DNA of 64,000 nucleotides, from positions 906,560 to 970,559 of the forward strand of contig JAHLKT010000001.1 of the NCBI GenBank assembly GCA_020444545.1. Direction: 5' to 3'. This DNA is from Desulfarculaceae bacterium (GTDB lineage Bacteria > Desulfobacterota > Desulfarculia > Desulfarculales > Desulfarculaceae). Made by a program: the position numbers and the translations under genes. This document shows positions 51,148-60,373 of the stretch, in pieces. The notes beneath the pieces are model-generated. The model saw only the letters and a program-made list of their open reading frames with translations. It searched no databases and was not told the origin of the DNA. How positions within the stretch are numbered: position 1 is the first letter of the stretch; each line of letters starts with the position of its first letter.

Positions 51148-52410
51148 TCAAACGCGTTTGGCTTGCAGCAACTCGCGGTAGAGCTCAACGTACTTGGCGG
51201 TGGCGGCCTCCTGGTCGAAGCGCTCCACCGCCCTTTGGCGGGCGGCCGCGCTCAGGCGCCGGTGCCGCTCCGGGTCCTCGGAGACCCAGGCGATTCCTTC
51301 GGCTAGATCGCGGGCGTTGTTGGGCTCGGCGATGTAGCCGCTCTCGCGGTGGGCCACCATCTGCGGGATGGCCCCGGTGGGAAACGACACCACCGGCGTA
51401 CCGCAGGCCGTGGCTTCCAGCGCGGTCAGGGAGAAGCTCTCCTCGCGGGAGGCCGAGATGAACACGTCCGAGGCGGAATAGGCCACGGCCATGCTCATGT
51501 CTTCGTGCAGGCGGCCCAAAAACCTTACCGGAAAGGAAACATCCTCGGTGTCGCCGTTGGGCGCGCCGAAGACCAGGCAGATGGTGGGCACCTGGACCTG
51601 GGGCAGGCGGGCCAGGGCGGCGCGGAGAACATCATAGCCCTTGTTTTTATCCGTGGTGGCCGAGAAGGCGCCGAAAAGCAAAACCCGGCTTTCCTGAGGC
51701 AGGCCCAGCAGGTCACGCGCAAAGCCCTTGTCCAGGGGCCGGAACATTGAAGTGTCCACTCCGTGCTCAATGACCTCTATGCGCTTGCCTTGCATCAGGC
51801 GGCTGCGCTCAGCCTTTTGCCGGTGCTTTTCGCTGGGAGAGACGAAAACTATGTCCTTGGAGTCCAAAAACTTTTGTTTGCGCCTGAAGCAGTAGCGGGA
51901 AAGGTCCCAATTGCTCCGGCTGTTGAGCTGCTCGCAATGGCCGCAGCCGGTGAGGTAGTTCTGGCAATCACCGGTGAGGTGGCACCCGCCGGTGAAGGGC
52001 CAGGCATCATGCAGGGTCCAAACCATGGGACCGGCCAGGCGCCGCAGAGCGTAAACTGGCAAAAAGGTGTGCCCAACCCAGTGCAGATGGGTTATGTCCG
52101 GCCGCATGGCCGCCGCGCTTTTGTGCTTGCTGGAGGGAATCCACATGGGGCTGAAAAGGGACTGCCCCAAACGGCGCCGGTAAAGTCGCAGGGGAAAAGC
52201 GTCCAGCTTAATTTTTAGCGGGTGGATGAACAGGGGAAGCTTGCCGCCCAGGGTGGAGGTGGTTTGGTCGTCTATGGTGCGGTAGAGCAGGCCCATGGAA
52301 GACTCATGGCCCATGCCCAGAAGCTTTTGGTGCAGCCTATAAGCCGCTATTGCCGCCCCGCCTTCACGGTCCGAGGTGGACAGATGCAGGATTTTTATCG
52401 CAGATGTCAT
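51148..52410 (-). CDS. Glycosyltransferase family 4 (WcaC-like), second copy
   Basis: The 420-residue GT-B enzyme has ILHLSTSDREGGAAIAAYRLHQ at the N-terminus, HLHWVGHTFLPVYALRRL near 108, the cysteine-rich WTLHDAWPFTGGCHLTGDC and TGCGHCEQL near 131-160, and SREESFSLTALEATACGTPVV near 320. It shares these blocks with the 49573-51075 enzyme and so is a divergent paralogue acting on a related acceptor. It is the last gene of a minus-strand set with Wzm, Wzt and a radical SAM protein. Confidence 0.89.
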   Translation of the reverse strand: MTSAIKILHLSTSDREGGAAIAAYRLHQKLLGMGHESSMGLLYRTIDDQTTSTLGGKLPLFIHPLKIKLDAFPLRLYRRRLGQSLFSPMWIPSSKHKSAAAMRPDITHLHWVGHTFLPVYALRRLAGPMVWTLHDAWPFTGGCHLTGDCQNYLTGCGHCEQLNSRSNWDLSRYCFRRKQKFLDSKDIVFVSPSEKHRQKAERSRLMQGKRIEVIEHGVDTSMFRPLDKGFARDLLGLPQESRVLLFGAFSATTDKNKGYDVLRAALARLPQVQVPTICLVFGAPNGDTEDVSFPVRFLGRLHEDMSMAVAYSASDVFISASREESFSLTALEATACGTPVVSFPTGAIPQMVAHRESGYIAEPNNARDLAEGIAWVSEDPERHRRLSAAARQRAVERFDQEAATAKYVELYRELLQAKRV

Positions 52411-52587
52411 GGCGAGAAAGTGGCCCCCTCATATTGGAATCGAATCCGGGATAAATTCTGTCGAGCGCCTGTTGTCATGGATTCTTTTGGTAGGCGGAAA
52501 TAATTTCTACTTCGGAATCATTCATCTTGAGCCATTGTTCGGTCTCCCCATCGGTGAGTCAAGCCTAAAAGCGGTTTGCCTCCATCC

Positions 52588-54042
52588 TCAGGAACCGAAC
52601 ACCTTGCGCATAAGCCTCTGCAAAGGACCTGTCTTGGGCGTTGCTTCGGCCGCGGCGGCCGCCGTCTCCTTGGGGGCCGGCCGGACGGTGTCCTCGGCGG
52701 GCCTGATGTAGGCGGCCTCGCACTTGGTCCGGCGGTCGGTGAAACGCACCGCCTCCACCGACACGTTGTCATAGGAGTCGGTGGTGTAGTTGCCGTATTT
52801 GCCGGTGCAGATGGCGCAGCGCTTGCGGTAGGGGCTTTTGGGGTCCATGCGCAGTTTGCGGTAATAGCGCACGATGTCATCCAAGGACTCGTCGGCTATG
52901 GACTTGAGCCAATCCATGGGCTCGGAGGACCACTCCGCCTGGAAGGTGGGGGGGCAAGGGGCGACCAGGCCGTTGGTCAGCAGGATCGGCGAGGTCAGCG
53001 CGTTGAAGCAGGGCAGATTGGAAGCGGGCAGGCCTTCCCGCTCGCTGGGCAGCACACTGGTGTGCCAGTCGGTCTTTTCCTTGAAAAAGGCCACGAAATC
53101 CACCCCGAACTCTTTCCAGTAGTTCAGCACCTCGTCCTGGTGGGGGATAACCTCCTCGAACAGGCCGCAGTGGATGCCGATGCTCATGCCCGAGTCCCGC
53201 TGGTCGCGCCGCTCTATGAGGTAGCGCAGGTTCTGGCGCACCAGGTCGAAGTCGATGCCTATGCGGATGGCCTCCACCATCTCCTTGGTGTGGCCGTCGA
53301 TGCTGAAGATGATGGCCCCGACGTCCAAATCCAAAAGCTCGTCGGACATCTCCGGGGTCAGGAGCATGCCGTTGGTCAGGATGCGCAGGTAAAGCTTGCG
53401 CGCGGCCGCCTCGCGGATGTAGGGCATTGCCTTGCGCGAGACGAAAAGCTCTCCCGAGCCGCAAAAGAGCAGGTCCGTGCCCTCGGGAAGCTCATTCAAG
53501 AACTTGTAGTAATGCTCGTCGGAAATCTCCTGGCGGGGCCTCTGGTTGCGGGTGGCCGCGAAACTGTAGCGGGGGTCGTCGCCATGGTAGGAGCAACCCC
53601 GGCAGCGCAAGTTGCAGTGGTCGGTGACGCTGACCATGGTCCCGTGGTAGTGCCCGGAGAAGCTGAACACCAGCTCAAAGGTGGCGTGATAGTCCAGGTT
53701 CACCGCAGGCCATTGATAAAACTGGTCCAGGCCCAGATGGGGGGCTTGGGCGGCAAACTCCTCCGCCCCCCACCGGGAAGTAGCCAGGAGCAGCGCCTTG
53801 GGCAAAACCTCGGAGGTGATGACCGGCACTTTCCACTTGTTGCCATCCACCAGGCGGCGGGCGTCCAGGGTCTTGCCCCTCTCCTCTCCCAGCCAGGCGG
53901 CGGCATGGTCGGCCACATAGGCCAGAAAGTCGTCCGGGGCCTCCTCCAGGGGAACCACCAGCAGGTCGCCGGATTTACGCAGGTCCGCCAGCTCGTCCTT
54001 GCTCAGCGCGGCCAATCGGTCCTTGTTCATGATGCGTGTCAC
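52588..54042 (-). CDS. Radical SAM/SPASM-domain protein in the polysaccharide locus
   Basis: The 484-residue protein has the radical SAM triad CNLRCRGC at Cys143, Cys147 and Cys150, a long N-terminal region before it (about 140 residues, unassigned), barrel features (LLFCGSGELFVSRKAMPYIRE, LRILTNGMLLTPEMSDELL) and a C-terminal SPASM-like set of cysteines (LPCFNALTSPIL, VAPCPPTF, RCAICTGKYG) for auxiliary clusters. GTG 54042 is preceded by GGAAGG at good spacing. Lying between the Wzt and GT4 genes, it may modify a sugar or nucleotide sugar of the exported polysaccharide; this is inference. Confidence 0.87.
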   Translation of the reverse strand: MTRIMNKDRLAALSKDELADLRKSGDLLVVPLEEAPDDFLAYVADHAAAWLGEERGKTLDARRLVDGNKWKVPVITSEVLPKALLLATSRWGAEEFAAQAPHLGLDQFYQWPAVNLDYHATFELVFSFSGHYHGTMVSVTDHCNLRCRGCSYHGDDPRYSFAATRNQRPRQEISDEHYYKFLNELPEGTDLLFCGSGELFVSRKAMPYIREAAARKLYLRILTNGMLLTPEMSDELLDLDVGAIIFSIDGHTKEMVEAIRIGIDFDLVRQNLRYLIERRDQRDSGMSIGIHCGLFEEVIPHQDEVLNYWKEFGVDFVAFFKEKTDWHTSVLPSEREGLPASNLPCFNALTSPILLTNGLVAPCPPTFQAEWSSEPMDWLKSIADESLDDIVRYYRKLRMDPKSPYRKRCAICTGKYGNYTTDSYDNVSVEAVRFTDRRTKCEAAYIRPAEDTVRPAPKETAAAAAEATPKTGPLQRLMRKVFGS

Positions 54043-54144
54043 GTTATGACCTTCCTAATCAACATGGCGCCCGGGCCGGGCGAAGTGAGTTCGGCAACGC
54101 CGTGATGCGGTCGGCGTCAGCGCCCATGGGGCCGCCACGGGGGC

Positions 54145-55563
54145 TCACTCCCCGCCCAGGTGGATGGAAAATTTGTCGGGCAGGGCGCAGAAGCCGAAAG
54201 TGTGGTTGGGGATGCCCACGGAGCGCTCCCGAACCGACAGGTTGGCGCTCCCGATGGCGTGCAGCAGGGGAGTCGAGGCGCTGGCAAAGGCCGCCGCCGA
54301 AAGCTCCCGCCGCCTCTCAAAGGCGTCCGGGGCCCAGCTTCCCAGGTTGACCTGGAACACATAACGCCCGATGGCCACATCCAGACGCACGGCGGCCTGG
54401 AACAATACCCGCGTCCCGGCCTCGGGGCGGACCTGGAGGTCGGTTTCGGCCTGGGCGGTGTTGCGGCAATAGAGCGGGATGTTGTTGGCGGTCAGCAGGG
54501 TCAGCGACCCAATTAGCACTCCCACCTCGCGCCGGAGCTCGGCCTCCCAGAAGAAATGGGCCACCTGGCCCTGCTCGAACTCCGTGCAGGGCCTCCCTTC
54601 GGAGTCGCACACCAAAAGCCGCGTTAAACGGGCCGCGTCGTCGTTGACCACCACCGAGCAGGCGCCTATGTCCACCGATTCCCGCCCCTTGGGCCAGCCG
54701 GGCAGCAGGCTCAGCCCGCCCTCGCTCTGCAGGGAGCTGGCCGGCTCGGGCCCGGCGGGGAGTTGGGCCGGGGCCGAGGCATCTTCCGGGGCCTCGTTGG
54801 CCCGGCGCCGGGCCAGGGTCTGGCGGCTGTGCATGAAGTAATGGGAAAGGCCTTTTTCCACATCACCCTGATAAACACTGCGGCCCTCTTCCAGCAGCAG
54901 AAGCGAGTCGCAATATTTGCGAATGGCACCGGTGTCGTGGGAGACCAGCAGCACCGCGGTGCCCCTTTGCAGCAGCTGCTCCATGCGCTGATGGCACTTC
55001 ACCTGGAAGAAGGTGTCGCCCACGGCCAGGGCCTCGTCCACGATGAGTATCTCGGGTTCGATGCAGACCTGCACCGAAAAGGCCAGGCGGATGTACATGC
55101 CGCTGGAGTAGGTCTTCACCGGCTGGTCGATGAAATCCTCCAGCTCGGAAAAGGCCAAGATCTCCTCGAAGCGATCGTCGATCTGTTTCTTGCTCAGCCC
55201 CAGGATGGCCCCGTTTACGTATACGTTCTCCCGGCCGCTGAACTCCGGGTTGAAGCCGCTGCCCAACTCCAGCAGGGATGCCATGCTCCCCCGGGTCCAT
55301 AGCTCGCCGGTGGTGGGAGTGAGGGTGCCGGCCAATATCTGCAAAAGGGTGCTCTTGCCCGCGCCGTTGCGCCCCACCACGCCCAGGGCCTGGCCCCGCG
55401 CGATGTCGAAGTCGATGTCCCTGAGGGCCCAGAACTCGCTGGCCTGGGCGCTTTTGCCGAACATGGCCTGCTTGAGCCCGGCCAGGGGGTTTTGGTACAG
55501 GAAATAGCGCTTGCCCAGGTTGCGCGCCCGGATGGCTATGTTGCTGGGCAAGCTAGAGGACAT
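54145..55563 (-). CDS. wzt: Polysaccharide ABC exporter ATPase with C-terminal recognition domain (Wzt)
   Basis: The 472-residue protein has an ATPase domain at about 8-245 with Walker A GRNGAGKST, the Wzt/TagH hallmark ELGSGFNPEFSGRENVYVNG, signature YSSGMYIRLAFSV and Walker B ILIVDEALAVGD. From about 310 a beta-rich C-terminal domain (VVVNDDAARLTRLLVCD to TFGFCALPDKFSIHLGGE) matches the Wzt carbohydrate-binding domain that recognises the finished chain end. It overlaps the permease gene by 11 bases. Substrate specificity will depend on the C-terminal domain. Confidence 0.93.
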   Translation of the reverse strand: MSSSLPSNIAIRARNLGKRYFLYQNPLAGLKQAMFGKSAQASEFWALRDIDFDIARGQALGVVGRNGAGKSTLLQILAGTLTPTTGELWTRGSMASLLELGSGFNPEFSGRENVYVNGAILGLSKKQIDDRFEEILAFSELEDFIDQPVKTYSSGMYIRLAFSVQVCIEPEILIVDEALAVGDTFFQVKCHQRMEQLLQRGTAVLLVSHDTGAIRKYCDSLLLLEEGRSVYQGDVEKGLSHYFMHSRQTLARRRANEAPEDASAPAQLPAGPEPASSLQSEGGLSLLPGWPKGRESVDIGACSVVVNDDAARLTRLLVCDSEGRPCTEFEQGQVAHFFWEAELRREVGVLIGSLTLLTANNIPLYCRNTAQAETDLQVRPEAGTRVLFQAAVRLDVAIGRYVFQVNLGSWAPDAFERRRELSAAAFASASTPLLHAIGSANLSVRERSVGIPNHTFGFCALPDKFSIHLGGE

Positions 55564-56512
55564 CGGCGAAAGCCTTGCGTGAGCGTTGGAAGAAGTAGAA
55601 CCCGGCCAGCATCAGTACCAGGGCGAACAGGGCGGGGTAGGCGAAATCAATCCACAGGGGGGCCTTGTCGTAGAGGATCACCAGCCGGAAGTTTTCCACC
55701 ACCCCAGTCAGGGGGTTGAGCCGCATCAGGGGCACGTAGCTCGGCGGCATGGAGCGTATGGAATAGGCGATGGGCGTGGCGAAGAACAATATCTGGATGA
55801 TGGCCTGGATGGCGGTGCCTATGTCCCGGGCGAACACCCCCACCGAGGACAGCAGCCAGCCGATGCCCAGCGCTCCCAGGAGGGGAGGGATGAACAGCAC
55901 CGGCAACCAGAATGCGGTCCAGGTGAGTCCGTCTCCGGTGAGCAGGAGCACCACGAAGAGCACGCACATGGCGGCCAGAGCGTGCAAAAAGGCCACCAGC
56001 ACCGAGGAGACCGGCAGGATCTCCAGGGGGAACAGAACCTTTTTCACGAAATTGGGCTGCCCCACGATGCGCCCCGGCGCGATGGACATGGTTTCGCTGA
56101 TCAGAACGAAAGGCACGTAGCCGCAAAACATCACCGAGGCGAAGCCCAAAAAACCGCTGCCTCCCACCCGTAGAGGGTCCACGCCCACCCTGAAAATATA
56201 GGCGAAAACAAAGGTGTATACGCTCAACTGCACCAGGGGCAGCAGGATCATCCACATCAGGCCCAGGACGCTGCCGGTGTAGCGGGCCCTCAGCTCGCGC
56301 CCGGTCAACACCCGCAACAGGGCCTGGTTGCGCCAAAGGGAAGCCACCATGGTGTTGGGCCAGCGGCCATGGACGACATCTCCGGCCCTGACATGGCGCA
56401 AGTTTTGCCCACCATCCAATTGCATGCATCCCACTTTGGCGAAAAGTTGCCCTGGCCATGACCGATGGCGGCCCACGCAGCTTCGTATAAAGTAATCAAT
56501 GGGCCAAGCCAT
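55553..56512 (-). CDS. wzm: Polysaccharide ABC exporter permease (Wzm)
   Basis: The 319-residue frame has six membrane helices from about residue 85, with the ABC-2 pattern LLRVLTGRELRARYTGSVLG and LLPLVQLSVYTFVF, FVKKVLFPLEILPVSSVLVA and PIAYSIRSMPP. It partners Wzt to move a lipid-linked polysaccharide across the inner membrane. The start is uncertain: no candidate has a good ribosome site, and the family usually begins about 30-50 residues later, so ATG 56425 or 56350 may be the real one. Confidence 0.9.
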   Translation of the reverse strand: MAWPIDYFIRSCVGRHRSWPGQLFAKVGCMQLDGGQNLRHVRAGDVVHGRWPNTMVASLWRNQALLRVLTGRELRARYTGSVLGLMWMILLPLVQLSVYTFVFAYIFRVGVDPLRVGGSGFLGFASVMFCGYVPFVLISETMSIAPGRIVGQPNFVKKVLFPLEILPVSSVLVAFLHALAAMCVLFVVLLLTGDGLTWTAFWLPVLFIPPLLGALGIGWLLSSVGVFARDIGTAIQAIIQILFFATPIAYSIRSMPPSYVPLMRLNPLTGVVENFRLVILYDKAPLWIDFAYPALFALVLMLAGFYFFQRSRKAFADVL

Positions 56513-56713
56513 TGAAAGAAAATATTATAACAACCCGGCTCATATGATGCACCGGAGCTCAATCCCGGCCTCCGGCCGGGCGCCTTGTCCGGGAAGGGTG
56601 TGCTAGGATGGCGGCCGGTGAAAAGCCCAGGCCCGGCGGCCGAGACTACTTGCCAGGGGGCTGGGCGTCATTTTAAATTTTCCGAACCGATCCCACCTGT
56701 TCGGGAGGGTGAT

Positions 56714-58318
56714 TTGACCGCACGGGAAAAGCAGCAAAACCAGAAGCAGCAAGCTTCGGTTTTTGAAATCCACCGGTTGGGCGATCTGGTCCCGCCTTTC
56801 CCCCAGCTCATCACCGTGGAGTCGCGGGAGGAGCTGGGGCAATGGCGCGAAGTCCTGGAGGAGAACCTGGCCGCCCTGGACGACAAGATAGCCCGGGGCG
56901 AGATCGCCTGCTCTCCGGACAAACGGGGCGACCACATCGCCGAGATGCCCATTCAAGGCCAATGGCGCAACGGCCCGCCACCTCAGGCCGCACCCTGGCG
57001 GGAAACGGCCCCCGCCGCCGACCGGCCCGGCCCGCCGCCTGGCGACTCGCCGGTGGCGTCCCTGCGCCGCCGCCTGGCCAAGGTGGGGCCTCTGCGCCGC
57101 CTGGCCGTCCGCCTGGGTTTGGCCGACCAAGTCCAGGCCGCCCCGGATCCCGGTCAACTTTTGCGGGCTGTTTACTGCGGCCCCGCCTCGACCCCACCCA
57201 GGCAGCTCGAGGGTCTGGCCCCCTTACTGCTGAGCCCGGGTTACGGCCATGGCGTGGACCCCAAGGCCCAACCCTGCAAGCCGTTGCCCGGTTCGTTCGC
57301 CGCTTGGATCGCCGCCCGGGGCTGGACAGTCTTGGCCGGGGACGCGGTCTTGGCCTTTGGCGATTACCCAGGCATGGCACGGGATCTGGGCATGCTGCGC
57401 GGCTTGCTGGGGCCGGGGCAGAGCATCATTACCCCGGCCGGGGAAGCCGCCGAGCGGCTGGCGGGCTGGGGAGAGCGCGAGCCCCTCAAGGGGGGTTGGC
57501 TGAAGTTCAGCCGTCCGGCCGAGGAATGGCTCCTGGAGCGCGCCTGGCCGGCCCGGGGGCGCCAGTGGCCGCGCATAAGCGTGGTGGTGCCCAGCTTCAA
57601 CCAAAGCGCTTTTGTGCGCCAGGCCCTTGAGTCCCTGTTCAGCCAGGGCTATCCCAACCTGGAAACCATAGTCCTGGACCCGGGCTCCACCGACGGCACC
57701 CGGGAAATCCTGCGGGAGTACCAGTCGCGCATCACCCGCCTGGTGCTGGAGCCGGACCGGGGCCAGTCCGATGCCCTGCAAAAAGGCTTCGAACTCGCCA
57801 CTGGCGATATCTTCACCTGGCTCTGCACCGATGACCTCTTGGAGCCGGGCGCGTTGTTCCTGGCGGCCGAGGCTTTTGAAGATTACGGGGTGGATTTGGT
57901 GGTGGGCGGGTGCCGCCGCATCAACGAGCAGGGCGAGCAGGTGTACACCCACTTCAGCGCCATGCCTTTCCTGGACCCCTTGCCGCTCAACACCCGGGGC
58001 ATTATCAACCTGCTGGGCAGCGTGGAAAAGGGGCACTATTTCTATCAGCCCGAAGTTTTTTTCACGCGTAATATTTGGCGGGCAGCGGGAGGCTTCCTGC
58101 ACCTGAAGGCCTATTACGGCATGGACCACGACCTGTGGGTGCGCATGGCCATGGCCGGAGGGGTGGCGGTGCAACTGCCCCAGCTACTGGCTTCCAGCAG
58201 GATGCAAGCCAACCAAAAGACCAATCTCGGCGGCGCGGGGTGGCCCCATTTATACCAGGCGCGCAATTTTCTGGCCCATTATCAACGTATTGTGGAGGCG
58301 ATGGACGGAGACTGCTAG
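56714..58318 (+). CDS. Glycosyltransferase family 2 with long N-terminal region
   Basis: The GT-A domain begins near residue 288 of 534 (ISVVVPSFNQSAFVRQALES) with the DPGSTDGTREIL and WLCTDDLLEPGAL acidic motifs and KAYYGMDHDLWVRMAMAG near the end. The first half is charged and proline-rich with a helical LRRRLAKVGPLRRLAVRLG segment and no recognised domain. The frame opens at 56585, but TTG 56714 with GGGAGGG upstream is the better start. It diverges from the Wzm gene. Sugar specificity unknown. Confidence 0.85.
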   Translation: MTAREKQQNQKQQASVFEIHRLGDLVPPFPQLITVESREELGQWREVLEENLAALDDKIARGEIACSPDKRGDHIAEMPIQGQWRNGPPPQAAPWRETAPAADRPGPPPGDSPVASLRRRLAKVGPLRRLAVRLGLADQVQAAPDPGQLLRAVYCGPASTPPRQLEGLAPLLLSPGYGHGVDPKAQPCKPLPGSFAAWIAARGWTVLAGDAVLAFGDYPGMARDLGMLRGLLGPGQSIITPAGEAAERLAGWGEREPLKGGWLKFSRPAEEWLLERAWPARGRQWPRISVVVPSFNQSAFVRQALESLFSQGYPNLETIVLDPGSTDGTREILREYQSRITRLVLEPDRGQSDALQKGFELATGDIFTWLCTDDLLEPGALFLAAEAFEDYGVDLVVGGCRRINEQGEQVYTHFSAMPFLDPLPLNTRGIINLLGSVEKGHYFYQPEVFFTRNIWRAAGGFLHLKAYYGMDHDLWVRMAMAGGVAVQLPQLLASSRMQANQKTNLGGAGWPHLYQARNFLAHYQRIVEAMDGDC

Positions 58319-58649
58319 CCACCTAAATTTGCAATGTAATCCGTAGTAATCCTAAGGCGGCGTCGATGCTTGGCCACGCTGGGGGGAATTTGTGCCCTAG
58401 ATTAAGGAAATGCGAGGTTCAGATCGAACCGAGAATGAGCTATAGTTGCTCAGCCGGGCGCGCATCTCAACTTGGGCTGAGAGCCTAGGTTGATTTGTAC
58501 TGCCGCGGAAGCTTGAGGTGCCGCCCCGATCGGCTTCTGATTGAGGGGCCGGCGAATAGGGGTAACCAGCTTGACGTAACCCAACTTGTCGCTTTAATGG
58601 ATGCATCCTTTGTGTATCAAACTGCCCATGGACCCAAGGGATTAACCGC
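58319..58649. other. Gene-free interval, local hairpin
   Basis: No gene. CTCAGCC and GGCTGAG near 58449-58483 form an inverted repeat around an 18- to 20-base loop. The interval marks the change from GC-rich to more AT-rich sequence. Confidence 0.4.
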
Positions 58650-60359
58650 ATGATTCAAGTTGAAGCCAGCACTGAAGACCAGAGGGTAAACCCGCTCGCG
58701 AAAACTTTTAATTATCTGACCAGCCTCTGCCTTGATAGCAACAAGGGCAAGCTTTTCGCTGTCCTTGTCATGTTCGCCGCTTTCTTTTTCAGCTACACCA
58801 TCGGCGGCAGCGGATGGTGGTTCCACAAAAAAATCCAACACGATGACTCCGGCTATTTTGCCCATGTGGCCACCATTGTTTTGGACGGTGACTTAGATTA
58901 CACCAACGAAACCTCCATGCGCATGTATGCCCACAAAAAGGGCGTACCCATCTCGCCCTTGGGGCCGAGCCTCATGGCCCTGCCTTTCGCCGGAGCTTTC
59001 TCGCTCATAGATCGGTTCCAAGGCCACCCCGTATTACAGGACCACATGAAGTTTTTTGGATCCTGGACCTTTTTCGGCTTTGCCTTTGCCAGCTCCTTTT
59101 ACTTTTTTCACGGGGTATATCTGTTCTATCTGGTGGGGTTGAAGATCGGCCGATTGAGCAAACTATACGTCTTCCTGTGCGGCACCGGGGTGGGCTTACT
59201 GTTTTACGTACTGTTCAGGCCGATAATGGGTCATGCCTTCGAGTTCTGGACCCTGGCCATGATCGTCTATGCCACCCTGAAATATATCGAAAAAAAAGAG
59301 GCCCAAAAAGCCTGGCTATGGGCCTTGGTGGTGGGGCTGGCTTCGGTTCTGTCCTGGTTTTGCCGGGTTTACGCCTTTTACGCCTTTTTCCTGCCGTATA
59401 TGGTCCTGCTGGTGTGGATGGCGACCTATGCCAAGTCATTCTCATGGCGTGGCTTGTTCCAAAGCTTCCCTAAGCTGATTTTGAGCCAGGCGCTCTTCTG
59501 CCTGGGCGTGGTGGTTATCAACTATATAGTCTATGGCATGGCATTTTATGCCCAGGGTAGCGGTTCCGATGCCATGAACATGTTCACCCAGTTCGGCCTG
59601 ATTCCGGTTTATACCGGGTTTTTCAGCTTCGTTGCCGAGCTGGCCGCGAGAATCGCCGCGCGCTTGAGCTACCTGCCGATTATCCTGGGGGGAAACAGCT
59701 ACGCATTGCTGTATTTCAGCCCTATCATTCCTTTGGGGTTGCTCGCCCTGGTGTTGGTGATAATCAAAAAATGGAAGACCAACGCCCTGGCCATGGGCAT
59801 CTTCGCAGTGTTTTGCCTGGGTTATGTGGCGGGCCCATTTCTCATTGTCCTGCTGTATCAGACTGCCGGCAGCGCCTACGGGTTCCGCTACCTTTGGGGG
59901 ATCGTGCCCTTGGGCATGATGGGCATGTTTATGTGGGTAAGGCTTTGCTGGCAAGGCCGCGCCCTGCAAAAGGCCCTGATCATCCTCCTTCTTTGCCTGA
60001 ATATTTTTTCCACCGCCGGGGTTGTGGCCTTTGTGACCATGCCCGATATCTGCTACCGGACCAGCGATATTAATGAGTTTGGTTTCAAGGAGGTGTGCTC
60101 TCCTCGGGAAAACCTTTATCGGGTGCTCCATTGGATGGGCGACAAAAGGTTTTATAGGGCAGCCTGGCAATTGAGTCCCTACAAGATTTTCTACTTGGCG
60201 GCCCAAGACAAGCCCATTACCCACTTTGGCAGCTATCATCCCAACATGCCGGCCCAGGCCGCCGTACTGTGCTTCTCCTGGTTGGCGGCCATAGTCGCAT
60301 TTGTCTATTTCAAGCGCGAACCCGACCAAGAACCCAAAGCCAGACAACTACAAAAATAG
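58650..60359 (+). CDS. Polytopic membrane protein, probably a GT-C-type glycosyltransferase
   Basis: The 569-residue protein has about a dozen membrane helices. After a short cytoplasmic N-terminus and first helix comes a periplasmic loop with HDDSGYFAHVATIVLDGDLDY near 65, the kind of acidic first loop that carries the catalytic residue in GT-C enzymes. PLGPSLMALPFAG and GSAYGFRYLWGIVPLG follow. A polyprenyl-phosphate-sugar-using transferase is likely from fold and locus but not certain. It begins a plus-strand group of four genes in AT-richer DNA. Confidence 0.7.
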   Translation: MIQVEASTEDQRVNPLAKTFNYLTSLCLDSNKGKLFAVLVMFAAFFFSYTIGGSGWWFHKKIQHDDSGYFAHVATIVLDGDLDYTNETSMRMYAHKKGVPISPLGPSLMALPFAGAFSLIDRFQGHPVLQDHMKFFGSWTFFGFAFASSFYFFHGVYLFYLVGLKIGRLSKLYVFLCGTGVGLLFYVLFRPIMGHAFEFWTLAMIVYATLKYIEKKEAQKAWLWALVVGLASVLSWFCRVYAFYAFFLPYMVLLVWMATYAKSFSWRGLFQSFPKLILSQALFCLGVVVINYIVYGMAFYAQGSGSDAMNMFTQFGLIPVYTGFFSFVAELAARIAARLSYLPIILGGNSYALLYFSPIIPLGLLALVLVIIKKWKTNALAMGIFAVFCLGYVAGPFLIVLLYQTAGSAYGFRYLWGIVPLGMMGMFMWVRLCWQGRALQKALIILLLCLNIFSTAGVVAFVTMPDICYRTSDINEFGFKEVCSPRENLYRVLHWMGDKRFYRAAWQLSPYKIFYLAAQDKPITHFGSYHPNMPAQAAVLCFSWLAAIVAFVYFKREPDQEPKARQLQK

Positions 60360-60373
60360 GACTCGTCTAAGCC

